Shown here piece after piece: positions 27,387 through 35,600 of a stretch of 64,000 nt of DNA. Position numbers and translations under genes: made by a program. This DNA is from Sphingobacteriales bacterium (GTDB lineage: Bacteria; Bacteroidota; Bacteroidia; Chitinophagales; Chitinophagaceae). Below the pieces are notes generated by a model, which saw only the letters and a program-made list of their open reading frames with translations, made no database searches and was not told the DNA's origin. The stretch is from the NCBI GenBank assembly GCA_027484425.1, contig JAIXSZ010000014.1, forward strand, positions 62,001-126,000, in the 5' to 3' direction. How positions within the stretch are numbered: position 1 is the stretch's first letter; every line of letters begins with the position of its first letter.

Positions 27387-27752
27387 TCAAGAATGTGCTG
27401 TGTTATCCAAAAATGCAAAAACGTTCGCTCTTTCTTCCTCCTGTTTTCGTTTTCGCCGCTCTCTTTGCCATTTATTTTTGCGCATTTTCATATCGAATAG
27501 TGGGTCGGTACTTTCGTCTGTTTTTTTGTTTGGGTTCAGTTTGTCGCTTACCCAACGTAAACCGATAATTGCCAAAATACCCATTGCTGCCTTAACCGGG
27601 GATAATTCAGTCTCGTAAGTAGCCACTTGTTGCTTGCCGTCGCTCCTTTTACTATGGTTAACCGCTAACTGCTGTATTTGGAGCAATTTTTGCTCTGCTT
27701 CCTTCCTACTTTCTGCTTCAATTCCTACTGTTACATCGTAAATTTTGTTCAT
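27387..27752 (-). CDS. Hypothetical mobile-element protein
   Basis: The 121-residue product has an N-terminal segment MNKIYDVTVGIEAESRKEAEQKLLQIQQLA that looks like a strand-helix unit. A weakly hydrophobic helix (VKAAMGILAIIGLRWVSDKL) and a highly charged Lys/Arg/Glu-rich tail follow. I recognise no family. It lies between the small pre-recombinase gene and the IS110 insertion and is probably part of the same minus-strand operon, now cut off from its upstream part by IS110. Confidence 0.6.
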   Translation of the reverse strand: MNKIYDVTVGIEAESRKEAEQKLLQIQQLAVNHSKRSDGKQQVATYETELSPVKAAMGILAIIGLRWVSDKLNPNKKTDESTDPLFDMKMRKNKWQRERRKRKQEEERANVFAFLDNTAHS

Positions 27753-27899
27753 TTTAGTTGTAGTATATTGGTGAAAAATTCGGTTTAGGCTGCCTGCTGT
27801 TGTTCCGGATTACGAGATATTGCGAAATATTGAAAGTAGTGAATAACTTGCAACCGTGCCATTTGTAAGACCGTGTCAGAACAATGATATTGGTAAAAT

Positions 27900-27985
27900 T
27901 CGATCCCGATTCTGGTTGGGTTGTAGAAAATCAGTCTACCTGATTTGCTTTTATGAAAGTAATGGTGAGCCGTTTACGGCATCCC
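27900..27985 (+). ncRNA. Candidate IS110 bridge RNA core
   Basis: Three hairpins stand in the non-coding leader: CCCGA/TTGGG (27905-27920), AAATCAG/CTGATTT (27928-27946) and GCCG/CGGC (27969-27980). IS110-group elements are known to express a structured bridge RNA from this region that has target-binding and donor-binding loops. The position fits that model, but I cannot assign the loops without both element ends and a target comparison. Start and end are approximate. Confidence 0.35.
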
Positions 27986-28045
27986 GCACAGAATGATACA
28001 TAAGTTATAAAATACAACCCCTGATGGCACTTAAACTGATTCTTT

Positions 28046-29401
28046 ATGTCACAGAAAAAGACAAATTTACCTGTAGTCAATCCGCATGCTGCAGGCATTG
28101 ACATTGGTTCACGGACTCATTTTATTGCCGTAGGACAAAATGCGGAGGACGTTTGCAGTTTTGGTTGTTATACTGCAGATTACGTTGAGGCTTCAAAATA
28201 TTTGAAAGCCAATGGAATTACTTCGGTGGCAATGGAAAGTACAGGAAGTTACTGGAAAGGTCTTTTCCAACACTTGCAACAAGATGGGTTTGATGTCATA
28301 CTTGTTAATGGTAAACATACCCACAATGTAAAGGGAAGAAAGACAGATGTACTTGATTGCCAATGGATACAACGGCTCCATAGTCTTGGTTTGCTAAGTG
28401 GTAGCTTTTTACCCAATGAGTTTACCGCTGAGCTACGACAGTACACAAGAAACAGAGAGCACCTTATTGAACAAGCTGCTGTGTATGTCAAGAAGATGAA
28501 GCAATCTTTAATATTAATGAATATCCGTCTTGATGTCGCAATACGCGATATCATGGGAGATTCTGGTAGAGCCATTGTTGAGGCAATTCTTCAAGGAAAT
28601 AGAGACCCTGTGAGTCTGGCATCGATGACAAATTTCAGGGTTAAAAAGAGCAAAGAGGAAATCGCTCTTTCTTTGGAAGGCAATTGGAAGGACGAATACT
28701 TATTTGAACTGAAATTAAGCTATGATCTTTACAATATTTTTCAGAATAAAATAGCAGAATGCGACTGTAAGATTGACCAAATATTACAACAACATTTGAG
28801 CGAAAAATTAGCAACGGGTAAGCTGCAAAAGGCAAACAATATCCCCATCGTAAAAAAGAAGACTAACAAAAACGCACCTAAACTTGACTTGCAAACAATA
28901 AGCACACAATTAGCCGGTGGGATAAATCTATTTCAAATCGAAGGCGTATCAAATACAACTGTGCTGACCTTGCTTTCTGAAACCAGTTTGGATTTAAGTA
29001 AGTTTCCAACAGCAAAGCATTTTGCAAGTTGGTTGGCATTATCTCCCAATAATAAAATATCAGGTGGAAAAGTGCTGAGTAGCCGTATAGCACATCACAA
29101 CAACAAATTAGCTCAAGCACTTCGACGAGCTGCCAATGCCATTGGAAACATGAAGACTGGCAAACTGAACCAGTTTTTCAGGCGAATCGCCTTTCGATAT
29201 GGTAGGATGGCTGCAATTACAGCAACGGCTAGAAAGATTGCAGTCATTCTGTGGAATATGCTTACCAAAAATGAACCCTATAAGTATGAAGAAAGTGTTG
29301 TTTACAATGAAAGACTGCGTAAAATGCAGTTAAAGAATATTCAACGACGAATACGTGCACTCAATATCCAACAAGACGAACTGAATTTTACAACCATGTG
29401 A
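28046..29401 (+). CDS. IS110-family transposase (DEDD recombinase)
   Basis: The 451-residue product has an N-terminal RuvC-like DEDD domain: AGIDIGSRTHFIAV (Asp19), AMESTGSYW (Glu), and GRKTDVLDCQWI (Asp pair). The C-terminal Transposase_20 domain starts at FQIEGVSNTTVLTLLSE and carries GGKVLSSRI with the Ser expected to act as nucleophile. The length is normal. It probably works with the RNA made from its upstream leader. The gene looks intact, so the element may be active. Confidence 0.93.
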   Translation: MSQKKTNLPVVNPHAAGIDIGSRTHFIAVGQNAEDVCSFGCYTADYVEASKYLKANGITSVAMESTGSYWKGLFQHLQQDGFDVILVNGKHTHNVKGRKTDVLDCQWIQRLHSLGLLSGSFLPNEFTAELRQYTRNREHLIEQAAVYVKKMKQSLILMNIRLDVAIRDIMGDSGRAIVEAILQGNRDPVSLASMTNFRVKKSKEEIALSLEGNWKDEYLFELKLSYDLYNIFQNKIAECDCKIDQILQQHLSEKLATGKLQKANNIPIVKKKTNKNAPKLDLQTISTQLAGGINLFQIEGVSNTTVLTLLSETSLDLSKFPTAKHFASWLALSPNNKISGGKVLSSRIAHHNNKLAQALRRAANAIGNMKTGKLNQFFRRIAFRYGRMAAITATARKIAVILWNMLTKNEPYKYEESVVYNERLRKMQLKNIQRRIRALNIQQDELNFTTM

Positions 29402-29423
29402 TCTACAATGATTTATGTGTTAG

Positions 29424-30269
29424 TTATACAGAATCGTCACTAGACAGCAGCTCTGCTATTTCAGATATCAGGTTGTTATTGTGGTACATCACACTCACAA
29501 CAGTTGATACCGTTTCCCTATGCTCCTGCGCAAATAATGGAATAAGTGATCTTTCCAATCTGGTAAAATCTTCTTCTGTAGCAGTGCCGGTATATTGCAG
29601 GTCTTCGTTACGAAAATCCGGGGACTCCTTTTCTTCGGATGTCCTTTCTACATTGTCTGAGCGTCTAAAAGTAGCTACCATATTTTCTGTACCATCGTCT
29701 TCTGTTGCTGAAGGGCTTAACAAACCAGCAAGCAAGGATGTGTCTTCCTGACCGTTTTTATTTGATAGAAATAGCCCTGCAAGAGAAATCAACGCATTGG
29801 TTACCTTACCGGGCATCTGTTCTTTTTCAGCCCTCATCGTATTAATAAGTGCTTCCAATTGCGACACATACTTAGCCTTTTCATCAAGCTCTTGCCTTAG
29901 TTCATTGTTCTCTGATTTTAGCCTGTCGTACTCCCAGCTTTTCTTTTCCTGTTGCATCCTTGTGTTAAACGACTTTTCAATACCGGACAATTCGTGCTCA
30001 GTTGATCGCTCGGGTTCGAGCAATAAGGTGTATTTCATGCAGCGTGGCGATGCTCCGTCATAAATATTGACGACAATACTCTTACTGCTGGCCACAAGGA
30101 ACTGTTCATGTTCAAAAAAACGCTCCGGGTCATTGTTTCTGCTAACCACCTTCATAGCATCCACTTTTATATCATAATCCTTAGGACAGCCACTTGCTGC
30201 CTCATTCTTCAGTAGCTGATAAATTCTATTTATTCCGCTGACCGAATACATCTCCTTCATAAAAGCCAT
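29424..30269 (-). CDS. Coiled-coil mobile-element protein, paralogue A
   Basis: The 281-residue product starts MAFMKEMYS and shares its layout with the next gene upstream: a ~120-residue N-terminal domain (DYDIKVDAMKVVSRNNDPERFF ... YTLLLEPE), LSGIEKSFNTRMQQEK, a coiled coil at about 110-150, a glycine/alanine-rich middle (NALISLAGLFLSNKNG) and a C-terminal helical domain (DFTRLERSLIPLFAQEH). I do not recognise the family. The gene ends 22 bp from the IS110 transposase stop. The pair is a tandem duplication within the mobile-element operon. Confidence 0.7.
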   Translation of the reverse strand: MAFMKEMYSVSGINRIYQLLKNEAASGCPKDYDIKVDAMKVVSRNNDPERFFEHEQFLVASSKSIVVNIYDGASPRCMKYTLLLEPERSTEHELSGIEKSFNTRMQQEKKSWEYDRLKSENNELRQELDEKAKYVSQLEALINTMRAEKEQMPGKVTNALISLAGLFLSNKNGQEDTSLLAGLLSPSATEDDGTENMVATFRRSDNVERTSEEKESPDFRNEDLQYTGTATEEDFTRLERSLIPLFAQEHRETVSTVVSVMYHNNNLISEIAELLSSDDSV

Positions 30270-30326
30270 AACTCTTTTGTTTTATTAGTTTTATGTTATT
30301 GTTCTTGTGTTTCTGACATAGGGTTC

Positions 30327-31148
30327 TTACGCCGCAGTCGCCTGCTTTTTCCTGTTTTCGGCAATAAGTTTTTCAACTCCTGCTTTTGTTTGGTCAATAA
30401 AACGATTGTCATTGAAGAATAGCACTACTACTTCCATTGCTTTTTCTATGTATTCTGGTGGAAAGAAAGGAATGAACGCCTTTTTCAAACGTATAGCATC
30501 TTGTTCGTTAACCTTTCCGGTAAACTCTTTTGGAGCTTCGGCACAAGAGCAGTTCACCCGATCGGTTCCTGATAACGCTTTGTTCATTCCGCCTCCCAAA
30601 ATATTGCCGAGTATGGGAATACGCCCAAGAGCATCTGGGTTATTCGCAAAATAAGTCCCAGCCAAACCAAGAACGGTTTCCGTGAGCTTGCCCGATGATT
30701 TACTTTTTTCCACCTCCAGTTCATGATTTTTGTCCTTTAGTTGATTGCAATAGTCCTCACACTCCCTTAGCTGCTGCTTCAAGTCCGTGTAATCCCGTTG
30801 GAGCTGATTATACGCCCATTTAGACTTTTCATGTTGCATCTTTATCTGCAGGTTCTTTTCTATCCCAGACAGATCATCACCATTGGGAACTTCTTTTTGC
30901 AATAATAGGATGTACTTTGTACTGGTATGCGACTTGTCATGAATGATAATGGTTATGTTCCGGCTCTCAGGCATAACAAATTCCTCATACTCGTAAAACC
31001 TGTCGGGATTATTGTTCCTGCTAACCACCTTCAATTCGTCAATCTTTATTTCATAATCTTTAGAGTTGCCAATTGAAGCCTCCTTCTTTAAAAATTCAGA
31101 AATCATCTCTACCCGGCTTTCCGAATAGGGTTCTTTGATAAACGCCAT
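30327..31148 (-). CDS. Coiled-coil mobile-element protein, paralogue B
   Basis: The 273-residue product is a clear paralogue of the gene just downstream: both share MAF[IM]KE.YS, [KD]DYEIKID.LKVVSRNN.P.RF, a Tyr-x-Leu-Leu-Leu strand, LSGIEK, a coiled coil and a C-terminal domain with LK.[AS][FL]IP[FL]F. The middle has a glycine-rich hydrophobic stretch (ILGNILGGGMNKAL) that could touch membrane. The family is unrecognised. It is 12 bp downstream of the excisionase-like HTH gene, so the three genes form one transcript. Confidence 0.72.
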   Translation of the reverse strand: MAFIKEPYSESRVEMISEFLKKEASIGNSKDYEIKIDELKVVSRNNNPDRFYEYEEFVMPESRNITIIIHDKSHTSTKYILLLQKEVPNGDDLSGIEKNLQIKMQHEKSKWAYNQLQRDYTDLKQQLRECEDYCNQLKDKNHELEVEKSKSSGKLTETVLGLAGTYFANNPDALGRIPILGNILGGGMNKALSGTDRVNCSCAEAPKEFTGKVNEQDAIRLKKAFIPFFPPEYIEKAMEVVVLFFNDNRFIDQTKAGVEKLIAENRKKQATAA

Positions 31149-31160
31149 ATAGTTTGATTT

Positions 31161-31460
31161 TTAGTTGCTGTTTTTTTGTTTCAGATAATTTATCAAGTGT
31201 TCTTTCGTAAACAAGATTCTGCTCTTCGCTGTCCGCTGAACCGGCGTGATGTTTTTCTTGTATATTAACTTATAAATGCTCGATGTTGACAAATGCAGAA
31301 ATTCCGCTGCCTGTTTCAGTGTTAACAGAGCAGTGTCACCATCGCCAACATCTTTTTCAGCTCCTTGCCTGACTATTTGCAGTAATAGACTTTCAATATT
31401 ATCCAATCTGTCCACCACTTTGCTCCATTGGTCTTGCATAGATCCCACCGTTTTAGTCAA
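31161..31460 (-). CDS. Excisionase-like helix-turn-helix protein
   Basis: The 99-residue product carries an HTH_17/MerR-like DNA-binding domain (LTLKQAAEFLHLSTSSIYKLIYKKNITPVQ, then LFTKEHLINYL) as in excisionases and plasmid or transposon control proteins. The first 45 residues form a short helical leader. It is the first gene of the minus-strand operon that leads through the paralogue pair toward the recombinase, and likely controls element excision or operon expression. Confidence 0.85.
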   Translation of the reverse strand: MTKTVGSMQDQWSKVVDRLDNIESLLLQIVRQGAEKDVGDGDTALLTLKQAAEFLHLSTSSIYKLIYKKNITPVQRTAKSRILFTKEHLINYLKQKNSN

Positions 31461-31561
31461 ATAAAATTACCATGGCAAAACGGAGTAATCCTCCAACTTG
31501 GAGTTGAGGTTGGGGCAGAAAAATGTGAAATGCCCGTCAGTGCTGCATTTGCAAAAACGAA

Positions 31562-31588
31562 AAAAGGCAGCCGATTAGACTGCCTTTT
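31562..31588 (-). terminator. Terminator after the RteC-like gene
   Basis: AAAAGGCAG (31562-31570) pairs with CTGCCTTTT (31580-31588). The A run before and T run after make it work in both directions. It lies 24 bp past the RteC-like stop and separates that gene from the HTH operon. Confidence 0.75.
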
Positions 31589-31611
31589 GCTATTATGAAT
31601 TACTTCTTAAT

Positions 31612-32382
31612 TCATTTGTTAGTCTTCTTTGCCATGACCAGATCATCAGCGTAGCGCAAATAAGCCTGCTTTATTTTCTCGAAAACAAGAGGTTCATAAT
31701 CCTTTTTCGATTTGTGTACACTTGAGGACAAATTGCTTTGCCAGCCTTTGCCAAGAGAAATTTTCAGGATGGAGGCAAGGCTTTCTACGATTTTCGTAAT
31801 CTCACCATTACCCTCATTGAGATAGCCGGCTTCGTGCAACCCATATATCAACTGAACAAACTCGTTGTTATTATTTCGGCTACCTGTCCAAATCACTGGA
31901 TATAATGTAATATTTTCTGCGTGTGAGGTTTTATCCACCTTTATTGACAGCAATGGCAACCTGTCTTTGATTTGCTGTATAGCCATATACTGAACAAGAA
32001 ACTTTAATAGTTTGCGCTTGTCGGAAGCAAGGAGGGAAAAACGCCGATCTTCGTCATTTGCGTAATATATTGTCAAGTTCTTTTGCTTATTTATATGCCC
32101 TGCAAAAGCCTCGTAATCACAGCCGTAGCGACATTTAATATCTTCTATTATCCCGTCGATTGTTACGCCACTTTTATATTGTTGAACAAAATCACCAAGC
32201 AGTTCTGCTGCTTTAGGTGTAGCCGACATTAGCCTGTTGACATTTGCTAGTTCTCTACCAATTTCCTCGAATATTGCTTCTTTATCCCTCGCATTTGTCA
32301 AACGTTCCTTGATAGTACGTTCGATTTGAGCGACGTATCTGGATAACAATTTATCATATTTATCGGTAATAGTATCGTACAT
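31612..32382 (-). CDS. RteC-like regulator
   Basis: The C-terminal half (PVIWTGSRNNNNEFVQLIYGLHEAGYLN, then LASILKISLGKGWQSNLSSSVHKSKKDY) matches my recollection of the RteC family. In the Bacteroides conjugative transposon CTnDOT, RteC activates excision genes. The N-terminal half is helical. From ATG 32382 (MYDTITDKYDKLL) the product has 256 residues; an upstream ATG at 32433 is also in frame. The gene is transcribed divergently from the TcA toxin gene, with paired inverted repeats between them, so it could control excision, the toxin, or both. Family match is moderate. Confidence 0.65.
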   Translation of the reverse strand: MYDTITDKYDKLLSRYVAQIERTIKERLTNARDKEAIFEEIGRELANVNRLMSATPKAAELLGDFVQQYKSGVTIDGIIEDIKCRYGCDYEAFAGHINKQKNLTIYYANDEDRRFSLLASDKRKLLKFLVQYMAIQQIKDRLPLLSIKVDKTSHAENITLYPVIWTGSRNNNNEFVQLIYGLHEAGYLNEGNGEITKIVESLASILKISLGKGWQSNLSSSVHKSKKDYEPLVFEKIKQAYLRYADDLVMAKKTNK

Positions 32383-32509
32383 TCCTAGGCTCGTTTTGCC
32401 CAAAAATACGTAAGAATGAGCCGAAAATGGCATGTGGGCTATACTTGGTAATTTGCTGGGCTTTTGTTGGCCGGCTACCAGGGAACTGATGGCGATTTGA
32501 TGGGGTATT

Positions 32510-32536
32510 AACCATTCCTAATAATTATTAATGGTT
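32510..32536. promoter_or_regulatory. Inverted repeat between the RteC-like and TcA genes
   Basis: AACCATT (32510-32516) pairs with AATGGTT (32530-32536), and within it lies the 12-bp palindrome TAATAATTATTA (32519-32530). ATGGTTC also recurs 22 bp downstream. Such symmetry in a divergent promoter region can be an operator. It is only suggestive. Confidence 0.35.
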
Positions 32537-32674
32537 CATAACTGGCTAATTGATGGTTCTTGTCGAACACGACCATATATGCCTATATACGAAGATAATT
32601 TGAATAAAAAAACGGGGAAAATACGGTATTTTATTTCTAAGGGCCTAAGTAACTTAGCCTTAAAATTTATTGCT

Positions 32675-35600
32675 ATGCCAAACACCCAACTAATCATTAA
32701 CGGAAAAGTACAATTCAGCCCTAACACCCTGACCCTCGAACAAACTCGTGTCGAGATTTGGGATAATGCGGGCACATATGGTTTAATTGGTACCGCTTAT
32801 ACTGATAAAGCTGGTGCGTTTAGGGCCTATTTCAATAGCCCGATCTCAGATCTGATTAACAGTGCTACGATTGTCCCGAAATATAAAACCTTTTACAATA
32901 ATAAAGAAGTAGCAAACAGTCCTGCTATTCAACAAAACATCACTGTGCTCACCATATCAGAGGGTGCATTTGATATTATAGTACAGGATTTTGACACGCA
33001 GGAAATTGCCACTTACCTCACAGTTTGGGGAAAAATAACAGCAGAAAGTGGCGTTGCAGCCACGTTTTTGACGGTTGATGTTTATGAACAAGAGTTTCGT
33101 TCCGAGACCCTTTTGGCGCAAGCAGTAACTGATCTCAACGGTGAGTACTCAGTTAAAGTAAACATGCGGAATATAGGCCATGCGGCAGTGTTGGATAGCC
33201 GGGGTATTATCATAAATGTAACGAACCAGAATAACAAGTTAGGAAGTTCTGAAGTGGTTTACCTCGACGGAACAGATCAACTCCAGATCAACCTTACGTT
33301 GGACACTCAAAACTACACGCCAGCTCCGGTCTTTGATAATTTAATCAATAAAATTACCTACGTCATCAATGGCACGACTTTTAGTGATTTTGCCGAAAAC
33401 GTTGACTTTGACAATACTCCCGTAGCTCCAGATGATACAGTTGGTTTGCCATTGGACAAAGAATATTTATCAAAGGGATACGGAAATGGCAACGGTGAGT
33501 TAGACTATGTAGCAAGGGCAGCGGGGTGTTCCTTGTTGGATGTGCAGCAAATCACTCGTTCTCTTCAGTTTGCGCAACTGTGCGATGTGGCACATGATAT
33601 GATGTATGCTTTGACGACCACGAAGGAAGTAAGCGCCAATCCTGCCACCGTAATGCTGGAAGACGAAATGCGGACTACCATCGCTCAGGCGATTGAAAAT
33701 AATACGATATCAGATAAAACGCCACAGGAAATTGATGACTTTGTTACGGGAGTTGTTGATTTTCAAATCACTGCAACTAAGAATATACTCATCACTGAGG
33801 AACAATACACGATAGGGACTGTACTGAACAGCATTTTCGGCGGACAGAACCCGGAAGCTGACACAACGCAATTTCTTCAGTTGTATGGGGTAAAACAAAA
33901 TGACATCGATATTTTCTGGGATGAGTACTTTACCATTTCGCCAACAAAGGCAGAATTGGCAAACCGGGGACTACAACTGGCAACGCTTACTGGCTTTCAG
34001 CCGGAAATGATCGCTAGCCTGATGACAGATACTGCACAGGGGATGTACACGATCTCCGAATGGAGCCAAACTGATTGGTTTGATTATATTTCCGATGTAA
34101 GTACGCAGGCGCAGAAACTGTGTGTGCCTCAGGCAATCATCGGTGATCTGACAGACGAAACAGAAATTAAAACGCTGTATGCGAAAAAGCTTCGTTCTCT
34201 GGCACAGGATAAATTTCCGCTAACAGGGTTTAAAGTTTTGTTGCAGAATCAGCAGTCAGGCTCACAGCTGATACCTGATGCTGGCATCCGTCAGCAAGCA
34301 GTAACCTTCATTACAAATAACCCTTCTTTCGATCTCAGGGTTAATAATGTATATGATATAAACACCGACAATCCGAATGTGAACATGACAGGCATTCAGG
34401 ATGTTGAAGATGTTCAGCAGGCTATGGCACCAATACAACGTATGTTCCGTTTGGTTGGGGGTAATCCTGATGCATCCGCAAAGCTTATCATTGATAGCCT
34501 GCATACTTATGCGGCTATTAGTGCAGTACCTTCTGATGATTTTGCTACATCTTATGCCTCACTGCTGGGTAGTAGGGATGCTGCATACGCTGCTCATGCT
34601 AAAGGCACTATGCTTGCTGCAACTGCTATGGGAACGTTTACAGGCATGTATCAGTCATCGGCGCAGCAGCAGATCGGCGTGTTTGCCTGGCCGCATAGCT
34701 CGAACCCGCCGGTAGTGCATGTGGATCCAAACATAAAGAATCTATTTGGCAGCACAAGTTATTGCGCATGTGAGCAATGTCTTTCTGTATACAGTCCGGC
34801 TGCTTACTTCACGGATATTATGAACTTTCTGAAGGCAGGGCTTCCGGGAGTGACACCCAATGTCTACAGCGAACTTATTCGCCGTCGTCCAGACCTGGAG
34901 CACATAGACATGACTTGTAAAAATACCAACACGCTCATGCCCTACATTGATCTGGTGATCGAGCTATTGGAAGGTATCATACTGAAACGTTTCTCACAAC
35001 CGTCCATCGCTGTTCCTCCATCCTATCAAACGAGCGGTACAGCCTTGGAACTGGCTGCCCATCCAGAACACGTTTATAAACAAGCGTCAACGGTCGGTGG
35101 CGTGTATACATGGCAATACCTTGATTTTCCGGACTATGTCAAAGCCTATGATCCGCTGAGCTATGGTTCCAATAATAAAAATCTATCGAATGTTGTTTAC
35201 CCTTTCAACCTCCCTTTCAGCCTGCCTGCCGCTGAGACCCGTACCTACCTTGGTTATCTGGGATACACAAGATATGAAATGATGCGGCTATTCCAGCCCT
35301 ACTATCTTCCGACTACCATCTCAGATTTTGACCTATACAGCGAGCTGCTTGGTTTAACAGCTGAGGAATCTAAAATTGTCACTGACGCTCATTCCCTCAG
35401 TGCGAACACATGGTTGTTTTATGGCTTTACCTCGTCAGCGGTTACCAATTTTATCGATCCGGCGGATATGTCTGCACCATTGATCAGCGGACTTTGGAGT
35501 GACCTTCTTGCTGGCAGGATGGATATACTTATCCAGCAGCTGCAAGTAACCTATAAAGAATTCCTTCAATTCCTAACTTCTGACTTCCTTAATAAGCGGG

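Larger units (their letters stand above)
27780..29423 (+). mobile_element. IS110-family insertion sequence (ends approximate)
   Basis: One transposase gene is preceded by about 290 bp of non-coding DNA and followed by only 22 bp before the next gene. That is the layout of IS110-group (not IS1111-group) elements, which carry their guide RNA on the 5' side. It lies in the opposite orientation to the surrounding minus-strand operon and splits it. IS110 elements lack terminal inverted repeats, so the exact ends cannot be read from this sequence alone. Confidence 0.7.
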
